A stretch of 64,000 nt of DNA from Polytrichum commune (Eukaryota; Streptophyta; Polytrichopsida; Polytrichales; Polytrichaceae). The notes under the pieces are model-generated. The model had not been told where the DNA came from, searched no databases, and worked only from the letters and a program-made list of their open reading frames with translations. Below are positions 47,071 through 58,195 of this stretch, one piece after another (the stretch's first letter is position 1; each line of letters opens with the position of its first letter). The stretch spans positions 10,726,501 through 10,790,500 of the forward strand of contig OX485805.1 of NCBI GenBank assembly GCA_950295325.1. The letters are read 5' to 3'. Both the position numbers and the translations under genes were made by a program.

Positions 47071-47934
47071 AACTCTCGCAAGCACTGCCTAAAGCTCACA
47101 CAGAATGTTGGAAAACCCTTCAACAATCTGGAAAACACTTCAACAATGCTATATATTGCAACACTAGTGCAATCTCCCGCTACAGCAAGAGAAGGGAGGG
47201 AAGGAGAAGAAAAAAGGGTGGAGAAGGAATGTAAAGAAAAGCGCCACCCTGAATCGCCACGGCGCTTCAGGAGAGGCGGCGCTTCCACAAGAGGCGCGGA
47301 GCGAAAGGTTGGCGGGAGAGAGAGAGAGAAAGGAGGAGAATGCTTGGCGGCTGGGGTTTTGTTACCCTCGGGAATTGGCCCCCAACCGCGCGAATAGGGT
47401 GCCAACGTGATTAGGGCAGCAACGGGAATAGGGTTACGGGGAACCCTAACTCCCATCCCTCTAAGGAGTAAACCCTTAGCGGGTAGTACAATTTTGAATA
47501 GACTTTGGAGTAGCCTAAGGTATACATCAAATGAGGTATTCTAAAAAACTAAACCATTTATACAACTAATACATCTTTACAACGCAACTTTATGCTAACA
47601 CTAATACTTAATTCCTACTTACATGACACCATTAACTAAATTTTCCAAACAAGTTGAAGTCATTGGTTTCTCGTTTGTTTGAGCACGTTATAAAAAAAAT
47701 ACAATTACGTGCCAAATACAATAGACTTTACCATTGATGCCAACAAGTCACACAATATGCAATGAATAAAAAAGACAATCCCCACCCCCCAACATGAAAT
47801 TCGGAAATTGAGGATATTTGAATGTGGAGCCTAAATGAATACCTTCCCCAAGTGCATATTGTGAGGGTTTGGAATTGCATGATCTTTATTTCAAAATGCT
47901 AACATGCTCAAGTTTTATAGGGTATCCCCTAGAT
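47071..47934 (-). other. Probable gene B promoter and 5' UTR region, inner copy
   Basis: Contains a GA/CT-rich stretch (47,180-47,350) and GCGGCGCTTCC-type sequence that match, in opposite orientation, the CT-rich and GCGGCGGCAC stretch at 55,330-55,480 upstream of the outer gene B. Conserved character and position suggest the transcription start region. No clean TATA box could be fixed. The ORFs here are low-complexity. Confidence 0.4.
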
Positions 47935-48790
47935 ATTCACTTTGATGAATCACATAGTCGCCAATAAACCATGGATCGTGATATATGTACTTGGAATGTG
48001 ATATAAAAGCAAATCGGAGAACCACAACATCATATGAAGCCCTTCAAGCAATCATGTTGTTATTGAAGGTTCGCTCCAAGTATATTAGATAATGGCGCAA
48101 GACAAACTTGATGTTGTTTGTATATGGAGGTAGCACTGAACAACTACAAGATTTGGGGTTTAGGGTTTAGGGTTTAGGGTTTAGGAGTCATGGTTATAAC
48201 ATATTAATCTATCCAATATTAACGTACAACATTGACTTACTGGTGAGAAGAGTCTTATAGGAAGGTTATAGTAAAGATGATGTTGAGTATGTTAAGTTGT
48301 TATTTGGGACGTTTAAACGTGATATACTAATTGGTCTTGTGTTTATTCAAATAGCATTTCATGTTGTGGATGTTATTAGGACTTAGGGGTCTAACTTTGG
48401 ATGTTTTGCTCCCTTTGATGAATCACATAGTCGCCAATAAACTATGGTTCGTGATGTATTTAATATATGGAATGTGATATAAACGTAAATCGGTTAAGCA
48501 CAACATCAAATGAAGCCATGCAAGCAATCGTGTTGTTGTTCATTGTTCCCTCCACGTATATTAGATAATGGAGAAAGATATAAGAAATGTTGTTTATATA
48601 TTAAGAAGAATCTAATAGGAAGGTTATAGTGACCACAATCTTGATCATGTGAATATGTTATTTGGAACGTCTAAACATGATATACTAATTGGTGTATGGT
48701 TTAGTCAATACGTATAATTTCATGTTGTGGATGTTATAAGGGTTTAGGGTTCAACTTTGGATGTTTTGTTCACACACATTAGTAAGCTTG
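47935..48790 (+). repeat. Direct duplication, about 480 bp unit, between genes B and A
   Basis: Copies start at TTTGATGAATCACATAGTCGCC (about 47,940 and 48,417). They share GATCGTGATGTAT-type sequence, AACACAACATCAAATGAAGCC, TATTAGATAATGG, AGGAAGGTTATAGT, ATACTAATTGGT and TTTCATGTTGTGGATGTTAT before ending at AACTTTGGATGTTTTG. They are diverged by perhaps 15-20%. Confidence 0.85.
48155..48185 (+). repeat. Interstitial telomere-like repeat (TTTAGGG)4
   Basis: Four tandem copies of TTTAGGG. Shorter runs of two occur at 48,932-48,946 and 49,360-49,378, all within the intergenic middle of the inner element and in the same orientation. Confidence 0.9.
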
Positions 48791-49249
48791 AAGTGAACTT
48801 GAGGATGGATTCAATTAGCATGGAAATATTGAACTAAAAAGCGACATTGGTAGTTAGTATCCCCTTATCGACGTCCACATACATTCGTCATTGCCACACT
48901 TGCATGCGAGAGAAGAGGACAATATTGTAGGATTTAGGGTTTAGGGATGACAACATATTATATATAAAAGCTCTTGTCACTTGCATTGTTGCAAATTCAG
49001 ATTTGGAACAATAAATGAACTTTGTCATGACATAATTTGATTTCAAAATGAATAATTCCCCTTGCGAGGATCTTCATAACCACTTTAACTATTGTATTTA
49101 GTGACTCTTACCATAAGGCGTTACACAATGTTTAGACTTCTTTTGTCTACATATTGGTTAATGCCATACCGTAATGTTTGAATTAAAGTAGATCAATATC
49201 ATCATTTAATATGTATATGATGCATTAGGGTGACATTGTAGAAGTTTTT

Positions 49250-49308
49250 GTTTGATCCATATATTAATTTGAGATTAGAGAAAGTCTGAATTTAACGAAT
49301 ATAGTGTT
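49250..49308 (+). repeat. Internal copy of the gene A-side element terminus
   Basis: About 57 bp nearly identical to 54,790-54,846: TTTGATCCATATATTAATTT, GAGATTAGAGAAAGTCTGAA and TTTAACGAATATAGTGTT. It sits inside the inner element between the genes, with no matching opposite end nearby. The sequence just inside it is unlike the gene A 3' flank. Confidence 0.88.
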
Positions 49309-49788
49309 ACATATGTTTATCATTGCCACACTTCCATGCGAGATAATAGAGCAATGTTCTAGGGTTTAGGGTTTAGGGGAGACAAATAAATAATTTTATT
49401 CATCATGACAATGGCCTCAAGCCTTGGAAACTCTCTCATAATTGCAGCCTCCAAATGGCCCCAACCCCACCGAAATAGGTTTGCACTTGAAAGCATTGAA
49501 TGGAGTTGTGGTTGGGTATACATATTGGTTAAAATATACCGTTGTGACACTTGAAAAAATTAATGTGGCCGCCACCCTTCCTCCCAATGTCGTATGTCAT
49601 ATACACACAAAACCAAAAAAAGATTAAATATCATAGACTAAATCATATGACGGCTGGGGTATGAGAGGGGCATTGAAAGATGCGCATTTTCTACAATAAA
49701 CAGAAAACGGGGAATTCTGTCAGGAGGTTTGAAATAACAAGGCGGGAAAGGCATCCAATGAGGAAGTCGGGCAAGTGGAGGTGGATAG

Positions 49789-49795
49789 TATAAAG
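49789..49795 (+). promoter_or_regulatory. TATA box of gene A, inner copy
   Basis: TATAAAG in the conserved block GGCGGGAAAGGCATCCAATG...GTGGATAGTATAAAG, shared with the outer copy at 36,697-36,703. The coding start is about 1.45 kb downstream, so a 5' UTR intron containing the palindrome array is inferred. Confidence 0.7.
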
Positions 49796-50057
49796 GGGCG
49801 CACCCCCCAAAAGTTGGTTTTTTTTTGCTCTTCTCCCACTCCTGAATTCGTAGAGAGAACTCTTAGTCGGAGCTGTACTTCGAGGTTCGTTCACGCTGCT
49901 GTTCATGAGGACCTATCCACAGCATGCAAGTCCGCAGTGAACTTTGCAATGAGCTGAAATTCCACACACCTCTCAATATCCGCTGCATTATACGCCGCAT
50001 TATACGCTGTATTATACGTCGGTCGACACTAGTGTTGGCGGGTTCCAGTCTGACCCT

Positions 50058-51050
50058 TGTGAGGTTTGGGTCGGTCGACCCAAACCCCTCTAGTAGTGTG
50101 GGCGGGTTCTAGTCTCACCCTTGTGAGGTTTGGGTCGGTCGACCCAAACCCCTTCACTAGTGTTGGGGGGAGTCTACTCTGACCCTTGTGAGGTTTGGGT
50201 CGGTCGACCCAAACCCCTTCACTAGTGTTGGGGGGGGGGTCTACTCTGACCCTTGTGAGGTTTGGGTCGGTCGACCCAAACCCCTTCACTAGTGTTGGGG
50301 GGGTCTACTCTGACCCTTGTGAGGTTTGGGTCGGTCGACCCAAACCCCTTCACTAGTGTTGGGGGGGGGTCTACTCTGACCCTTGTGAGGTTTGGGTCGG
50401 TCGACCCAAACCCCTTCACTAGTGTTGGGGGGGGGTCTACTCTGACCCTTGTGAGGTTTGGGTCGGTCGACCCAAACCCCTACCCCACTGTGGGCGTTTA
50501 TCGTAAAACCTTTTAGAAGGTTTGGGTCGGTCGACCCAAACTTTTTCGCACATCGTGAACGAATTGTTAATGGCCCTTACCCAAGGTACTCAGAAGGTTT
50601 GGACGGACAGAGTAGGAACCTTATCCCATCATATGTAATGTTTGGGTCGAGCGACCCAAACCTCATCCCAGTGTGGGTGGATTTACACTGTGAAAGTTTG
50701 GGTCGACCGACCCAAACCCTTTCCCGGTGTGGGTGGACTTACCCTGTGAAAGTTTGGGTCGACCGACCCAAACCCCTTCTGAGTGTGGGTGGGTTTACCC
50801 TGTGAAAGTTTGGGTCGGTCGACCCAAACCCCTTCCCCAGTTTCGGCGGTTGTAGTTGACCATGACAAGGATTGGGTCGATCGACCCAAAGTTTTCCCCA
50901 CAGTGTGATGGAATTCTAAATGGCCCTCAACCCATCATTGTACAAGGTTTGAGTCGGTCGACCGGAACCCGACCCTATCCCACGGGCAAGGTGGGGATGG
51001 CCCTCAATCCCTGGTGCCACAGGGTTTAGGTCGGCCGACCCAAACTCCCA
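50058..51050. repeat. Array of about fourteen GGGTCG palindromes (gene A intron 1, inner copy)
   Basis: The first seven are in a 62-67 bp tandem unit: GTTTGGGTCGGTCGACCCAAAC, CCCTTCACTAGTGTTGGGGG and TCTACTCTGACCCTTGTGAG. Later copies sit in different spacer sequence but keep the palindrome (centres GT, AG, AC, AT, GC). The unit sequence is unlike the 74 bp unit of the outer copy, although the palindrome is the same. Confidence 0.93.
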
Positions 51051-51245
51051 CCCAAAATATTTTGTGGAACATTTTGTGGACTGGCGCACAGTATTGGGAG
51101 CTCACATTGCATTTGTGTTGCAAATGTCTTGATCCTCAGTGTCCCCATTCATCGTGATGTTTTGCATTTTCCAATATTTGATTTTTTTGGACCCTTACGT
51201 TGTGTCCATGTTTGTTGAGGTTTCATGTGCATATGTGTAGGCGTA

Positions 51246-54200
51246 ATGGAGGGAGTTGGTGGAAGAGGGGATTCCTTCTCTGAAGACATGGGCAGCACCC
51301 AATCTCTGTCTGGGGATGAGCTAGACATTGTCGGGGAGGATAGTTTTGATGACAGTGCAGATGAAGGTCATTTGGGGAGTCCTTCGCCATCTGACCCTTT
51401 TTGCCCCATTGTGGAATGTGCGGGGCTTTCACGAGCTTCATGGGTGAATTTGGATGTGGTACTTGTTAATGACAGTGGAGTTGCTGTGGCGGAGGGTATT
51501 TGTCGTAACACACATCCACAAGATTGCATTGATGAACACCCCCTTGGCACCGAGGACGTTGGAGTTGTTATATTAGAATCACTCGTACATTCGGAAGTCA
51601 ATCCAACTCATAGGTTCTCGTTGCGAAGGTGGCCGTTGAGGAATGTGACAATTGAGGGGGTTAGCTTGCGCGACCATGAGCGACGACACGTCCAAATCCA
51701 ACAGGAGCTCCAAGCAAACATTCGGCCACGCAAAGGCCTTCGGAAGTACGAAACATTGACACGTCCTACTCCGTCTACAAATAAGTGTAAACGTCAAAGG
51801 TTGCTCTGTGAGGAGTCTATTAGAGAAGTTGCTACGAAGGATTGTTGTGTACATCGTTGTTGCCAATTGTTCCCAAGAGATAAATTGAAGGCCATCCGTG
51901 AAGAAATGTGGCTTGGAGATTTCCGTCTAAGATCCACCAAAAAACTTGATGTCCATAGGGCGATACATGTGAACGGAGCGGGTCGCAAGGTCATCACCCA
52001 TGAGAGCATAGACGTGTGTTGTACGGCATGGTACACCATTCATGGTGTGTCGAAAGCGGAATTTTATAGACAAGCCGCGTATGCCAATGAAGGCCGCCGT
52101 GCCCGTCACCATGGGAACATGGGCTTAAAGAAACCAAGAGAAGCAACGAGACAAGCAACAGCCACTTTGGCAACCATCATTGTCCCCCTTGCCGATGCAA
52201 TGCCGCACAAAACACGCACACTCGCAACCGGTGAAAAGGTTGTGGAGAAGGTTCTTCCTACAGGCACGAAATGGAAAGACATATTGTTGGACGTAAACGC
52301 AGTTGGCGAGAAGGCCGGGTTGGACCCAATTTCGTTGTCGAAACTGAGTGCTATCAAAAAATCTCACTTTAGCGAATACATCACAAAAAGACGAGGCGAC
52401 AAATTTGCCCGTTGTTCCAAATGCGAGAAGTTGAAACGCCTTCGAGATGCACACACGATGGGGACAGAGTCCTATGCCGCACATCAAATGAACTATTTCA
52501 AGCATGTGAACATGCAAGAGGCACACCGTAATGATTACTACACAAATAGAGCTTTGTCCATCTCCAGGCCTTTGGAAGTCCTTACAATCATCCATGACAA
52601 GATGGACCATGCCAAAACAGCCTCACCATGTTTTGCAAATCGAATCAAAGCCACGGACGGCCTTTTTAAGCTTCCTGTTTCGGTTACAGGTGATTTTGAT
52701 AACAATTGCATTGCATTACCTAAACACAAATTTGTGCGTTTAGGTTTGTACTTGGGGCCATACATGTACACCATGTGAATTTTTTGGTGTTATAGTTGAA
52801 TATTAAACCATTGGGTTGCCTTTGCAGGAATGATTGCACATGGGCATGGTGATGTCAAATATGCTCATTATGCTCTTGATTTGTATCCGGCGGATTCAAA
52901 CCACACGATAGGGTCATTTGCAAAGCTTTTACGTGATTTGGAGAAACCGCTGTCCTATTCATCAAGATTGCTATTTGAAAACTCGGGATCAACACCTCTA
53001 TATGAAGCGGTCTTGGATGGAAGAGATGTATGCGTGCACTCATTGCCGGAGCCACCAAGTGAAGATGTGATTGCCAAGAAGTTGCCCCCAACTCTGCGTG
53101 TCCAATTGGACAATTGTGCGAAGGACAATAAAAGTAGATATGTTTTTGCATATTGGTCGTTGTTGGTTGCGAAAGGCATTTTCAAGGAGGTTTTTGTGTC
53201 CTTTCTATTGGTAGGCCATATGCACGATGATATTGATGCGTCCTTTGGGCGGTGGAGCATGAAGTTGCGCGAGGAGGATTTTCCAACAATCCCATTGTTG
53301 ATGAAGTCGTACATGAATTTGGAGAACATTCCCGTCATCCCCCATATGATCGAGGAGGTTCCAGACTTCAAGGCATTTATAGAACCGTATATTCGAAGCG
53401 GAGCTCACCGATTGATCGGGCATACGAAGGCACAACAATTTCGGTTCTACGTGCGTGACGATGGTGTCCCCGCCATGCAATACAAGTTGTTGTGCACATC
53501 ACAAGACTGGAGCCCGCCGGAGGGTCTCCTTGTATGGCGTGTTGATGGGGAAGGAAGGACGATGTTGCCTGACGGAGAGCCTAAGCCTTGCAAACCAATA
53601 CCCATGAAGAATTTGGAGGACATTTGTAAAGGCATATCAGGCTTCATACAATATTGGGAGAGTTTGAGGGTAGCGGATGTTGGTGGATCGTGTTGGCTTC
53701 GTTACGGAAGTTGGATACAATATTGGACACGTGTTCGTGGCGCTTTGGCAAACCTTCATCAAGATACACCCCTTACTTTAAGGCATGGGTTTTGGCCACA
53801 AACACGTGTCAATGTACAAGCTTCGGAGGCTAGTCTTTTGGGAAATGGAGAGGTTCGAGAGGAGTTTGATGTGGACGACCATTACGTGGGGCCTGCTAGT
53901 AGTCGTCCGCCACCATCTTTCCGCATTGCAGTGGATTGTCATGAAGGTTATATGTTCATTTTGCGTCCTGGAGATGAGACATATGCAAAGCCAGTGTGGG
54001 TGGCAAGAGCTTTGTCCAAACCAAATTTTGTAACTTCCAGCCCTCATTTTCGACAAATACAAGTAGAGTACTACCGATCGACAGCACGGAATGAAGATGT
54101 TGTTCGACATTATACAGGCTGGGATACAAACCCTAACTTTCGGTGGAAGGTGGATTCTGAGCATGGTCCATCTTGGGTAGATACAGATTCCATATTCATA

Positions 54201-54314
54201 GCATGGAAACCACGGAAAAATCATAGTGGATCAGTGTCCATCCCTCAAAAGTACATAACTTTTGCAAAAGACAACCTTGCTCGGATCGCAGAAGAAGCAA
54301 CCCACGTTGAATGA
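51246..54314 (+). CDS. Gene A, inner copy: putative DDE-type transposase, 976 aa, intact
   Basis: Two coding exons, 51,246-52,689 and 52,828-54,314, are joined by a 138 nt GT-AG intron (ACAG/GTGATT ... TTTGCAG/GAATG). They give 977 codons without a stop. The ATG follows a GTGTAG acceptor. Order of features: acidic N-terminus; a Cys-rich segment KDCCVHRCCQLFPRDKL; VCCTAWYTIHGVSKAEFYRQ with HGNMGLKKPREATRQA (helix-turn-helix-like); CSKCEKLKRL; HDKMDHAKTASP; QLDNCAKDNKSRYVFAYW; GHMHDDIDASFGRW; and a C-terminal region rich in Trp. The last motifs match the group of transposon-encoded proteins I associate with the DUF7869 domain. The Asp residues in DKMD, LDN and DDID could form a DDE-like triad, but that is inference. 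GHTHDDID is GHMHDDID here. Transcription is away from gene B, towards the right terminus. Confidence 0.82.
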
Positions 54315-54850
54315 GAAGTTGGTAGGATTGTGTTAGCATGATTATAGTGTAAACTGTAATTCGACGAATATATATTACTCATATGTGTGCTCCTCAAACT
54401 TGGGGCAAAGTTTGGGTAGAACTTGCGAATGCTATATTGTTTGGGGTTGGATGAATATCCATTTACTATATTTCAATACAGTTGTGAAGTTCATTTTTTT
54501 TATTAAGTTTGGGACTAAATTTTCCATTGAAGAAAAATGCATTTATTGCATGCACTTTGTATGTTGCAATGTCTATATTTTATTGACCATGCTAATAATA
54601 GAAATTATTTTATATGTTTCTTGGGTGAAACTAGTTTGGAGTGCTCTATCCAAAGTGTTTTTGTAGATGAAGTTGGTGTTGAGTGCTCTACCACATGTGC
54701 TTATGTCCACACATAATAGATTTGGGATATTAGAACATATAATATATTTGAGATCGTTCTCAATATAGTTTCGGAACACGGAATGTTGTTTGATCCATAT
54801 ATTAATTTGAGACTAGAGAAAGTCTCAATTTAACGAATATAGTGTTTTTA

Positions 54851-56280
54851 TATTGTTGCACCGTGTAATTGCATTTGAGGATTGGAATATAATAATGACA
54901 TACTCCTCTTAGACTTTGTATCACTCTCATCTCACTCTATATGACTACATTATTGAAATTGTAAAACAAATAATGGATTCATTCTACGATGTTAGCAATT
55001 CCAACGCGGGACCATTGAATTGAACACCATTAAAATCAAAGTTCGCGATGGTGTTAATTTTGTGGAATACCTTAGGCTATGTAGCTTTTCGAATTTTTTC
55101 TAATGGCCGCTATAGATAGCGGCTTAGAATGCCGGGACCGAGCGGCCAAGAGAGGCGCTGGCCCTCCTATGTCGTGCTGCTAGGGGCGGCAGGTGTGCAC
55201 CCCACAAGCCTCGGGTAGCCACCATCACCAAGAGGGTGTTGACACATGGCAGGGTGGCTGCCTGCGAGGCTTGTGAACCGTTGATGGGCTCGGCCGCTCC
55301 AATGGCCCAGATTGGGTCCCAAGGCTAGCCCTATCTCTCTCTCTCTCTCTCCCTCCGCGATTTCTTTTTCTCTCCCTCCGCGCCAAGCTCCCTCCTTTCT
55401 CTCCCTCCTTTCTCTCCTTCTTGTCGTGAAGCGGCGGCACCTCCCCCGAAGCGACAGCTCCGCCTAGCGCCGCATTTTCTTATTCTCTTACTCCTTTCCA
55501 CCTCTGACATTCTTCTAACCTTCTTCTCGGATTCTCTCTTCTTTTTGTAAGGGTTTAGGAGCAATTTCAGTGTGTGTTTATTGTAGAGGAGTGTGTTTTT
55601 GTTTAGGGGGACTTGCATTGAATGATTTCAGAGTCTGTTTGTTGTTTATGAGTGTGTTTTTGTTTATTGAGTGATTTCAGAGTGTGGTTGACGTTTAGGA
55701 GAGTGTTTTTGTTTAAACAGACGCGCATTGAGTGATTTCAGAGTGTGGTTGTTGTTTAGTGTTTAGGGTTTTTGTTTAAAGATACGCGCATTAAGTGAAT
55801 TCAGATTGTGTTTGTTGTCTAGGAGTGAATTTTTGTTTGAAAGTATGCGCATGGAGTGTTTTCGGAGTACGCTTGTTGTTTAGGAGAGTGTTTTTGTTCT
55901 AGAGTGCGCGCTTTGAGTGATTTCAGAGTGTTTTTGATGTTTTGAAACTGGCTTTTGTTCTTAAAGTGCAAGACAGAGTGATTACAACTTATTGCCTCAG
56001 TGATACAGAAACTTTGGCCTGAGTGTTAGTGAGATTTGAGTGTTCAGGTGTGATTACAGACTGATTACAGCTTATTGCAGCTTGAATCAAGGTATTATCT
56101 TTACTCAACATAATATGCTTCAATTTCTTTAGGGTCTTGATGCATATACAATGCATAAGCATTGTATATGTTGTGTCCAAAAATTACATATGAATCTTGA
56201 AACACAATAGTTTTGGGCGACGCCCCAAATCTCTATATAAAACCCCAACCCCATAAAAACTTAACAATGTAAATGTTGCA
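54851..56280 (+). other. Outer element middle and gene B leader, outer copy
   Basis: Contains a CT-rich stretch (55,330-55,420) and a GCGGCGGCAC region comparable to the inner gene B leader. At 55,560-55,950 there is a degenerate tandem array of 60-65 bp units built around GAGTGATTTCAGAGTGTG and TTGTTTAGGAG and TGTTTTTGTTT. No coding sequence is supported. Together with 36,930-38,613 it is the uninterrupted middle of the outer element before the inner insertion. Confidence 0.5.
56142..56170. repeat. Conserved inverted repeat upstream of gene B, outer copy
   Basis: GCATATACAATGC and GCATTGTATATG flank ATAA. It is the counterpart of 46,470-46,505. Retention of both arms in two diverged copies suggests function in RNA or DNA. 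Confidence 0.75.
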
Positions 56281-56282
56281 GG

Positions 56283-56700
56283 TGGTTTGGGTCGCTCGAC
56301 CCAAACCCTGCTGATGGTTTGGGTCGCTCGACCCAAAACCTACAACGAACCAAGCCAATATCTCAAACTAAACAACCTTCTAAACATTAATAACCATTTT
56401 TTTGATGCCCATAATGTGGAATCTCCTGAGACTAGTTGGCATGTCCACATATGTCCAGCGCGGATTAACCAAAACATCAAAAATTGCTGAGAGAACGGAT
56501 AATTTGAACACTACTTGGTGCTAATCAATATACTCAGCGTCATAAGACTCGAAATCCACCAACAATTCTTGTATAATTGAGCTACTCCAGGCTTGGGTTT
56601 GGGTCGCTCGACCGAAACCTGTCATTCATGGTGACCAAAAGAATATCGTTCTCCCATTCCACCAAATAGAATGCTTTGGGTCAATCGACCAAAACTAACA
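56283..56700. repeat. GGGTCG palindromes in the gene B leader, outer copy
   Basis: Two perfect copies with centre CT (56,285-56,306 and 56,318-56,338). There is one with a mutated arm (GGGTCGCTCGACCG near 56,600) and one with GGGTCAATCGACC near 56,678, just before the gene B acceptor. Confidence 0.88.
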
Positions 56701-58054
56701 GTGTCGTTTCTAGAATTACAGATGGCCCCCAAGAAGAGACCTGGAGAAAGGTGGTTTATGCTCGCGCCAGACGAACTATGGCAGGAGTACGAAACTCCCC
56801 AGGACGACACATACGTGCCCAAGGATGGGCTCGTTCTTGCGTGGTCCGTCCAGGTTGTGAAGTCCTCCCACTTCAAGCTGCTATTCGTGGTGAAGGTGGG
56901 GACCCACGAGCAGCACACATGGGCAACACTGACGGGATGGGAGGTTGCGTCCGTCCAAGCTCTCGGGGACTACGTTGACGTTATTCTGGAGAACTCCGCC
57001 GTGCAGAACGTTCATATGTTCATGCACCAATTCTCCGAGGCTTTCGACCCCTTCTACGCCAAGGAGACGTGCATTGAACCGGAGACAATAAAACAGGAGG
57101 CCATCTTCATAGATGGCAGTGTAACAAACACTAAGATTGCTAGCAGGTTCACAAAATTGAAACATGCTATCACGGTTCACAACAAGGCGCTGCAAAACAA
57201 ACCCAAAACGCAGCAACCGTTGAGGCGGAAGGCCACGACAGAAGAAGGCGCGGGGTCCTCAAGACCCCAAACTGTGAGAAAGCCGCGGCCGGTGCCTGCA
57301 GACTCTCGAAGGACGAGTACTACCTCGACGCCGGCTGACAGCTCTACGCCAACGCCGTCCGCAAGCTGGCAGACGACACCGTCCAAGAGGGGAAGAGAGT
57401 CATCAATGATGACTGACGAGCCAGCTTCACCAGAGCTGCGGATGCCGAAGCCTGGCCAAGAGGTGGATGCAGGGGAAATACAAAAGATCAACGACAACTT
57501 CGAAACAAAATGCATCCACTGCTTCTTCATGGGCAGGGGCTTCAAGTTCGACGTTAACATCGCCCAGTGCCACCTTGCGCCACCAGAAAAGTGTGTCCGA
57601 GCCAAGGATGACGCCTACGTTGACTGGATGGTCGCTCAGATATTGGGCGGTCAGTTCAAAGATGACAGGCAGACGATTGTGGTCATGCCCCAAGGCCTAA
57701 AAAAAATGCCGACGCCTGATATGTGGCCGGCAATTTCAAAGGGAGATTTCTGGCTGATTGACGGCCAACACAGTGTGGAGGCCTCCAAAAAAATTTAGCT
57801 GATGACTGAATGGGACGACCCCCACAAGCAGAAGGAGAAGCTCAAGGTGTGGAAGGCATTGGTGGTCTGATGTGACAACGAGACCGTTCTTACTGACATC
57901 TCCCGCTTCTTCAATATGGGAAACAAGAAGAGGGCATATCAGGCATCATGGATTAGGAATATCATGGCCTCGAGGGAGGTGTGGGAGTTTTATGGAAGGC
58001 CTCCCAAGGAAAGGGAGAATGCGAAAGACAAGAACCCGAAATGGGAGGTGAGCA

Positions 58055-58195
58055 AGTTTGGGTCGTTCGACCCAAACTCTTGTATTCTTTCATTGTCTTT
58101 GTCAGGCTTATAGTTTGGGTCGATCGACCCAAACTCTTGTATTTTTTTTATTGTCTTCGCCAGGTTTTTAGTTTGGGTCGACCGACCCAAACTGC
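58055..58195. repeat. Three GGGTCG palindromes in gene B intron 2, outer copy
   Basis: Centres TT, AT and AC, spaced about 58 bp with a repeated spacer (CTTGTATT, TTGTCTT, GCCAGG). The first begins about 8 nt after the 5' splice site. Number and spacing differ from the six copies in the inner intron. Confidence 0.92.

Larger units (their letters stand above)
38614..54846 (+). mobile_element. Inner copy of the giant two-gene DNA transposon (16,233 bp)
   Basis: Both ends carry the same inverted repeat of about 28 bp, starting AACACTATATTCGTT and continuing through GAGACTTT. The repeats diverge beyond that. TTTA flanks both sides (38,610-38,613 and 54,847-54,850), a candidate 4 bp target duplication. 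Counting CACTA alone as the terminus gives no matching 3 bp duplication. Gene B runs on the minus strand towards the left end and gene A on the plus strand towards the right end. Subterminal repeats lie near the gene B end. CACTA-like ends suggest the CACTA/Mirage/Chapaev supergroup, of which Chapaev elements have 4 bp duplications. Gene A does not show the usual plant CACTA transposase motifs. Confidence 0.88.

Noticed and set aside
38613-54847. 3 bp target duplication directly outside CACTA
   Set aside because: The flanks would be AAA and TTT, which do not match. All termini seen share AA before CACTA, so the end is better placed two bases outward, giving TTTA on both sides.
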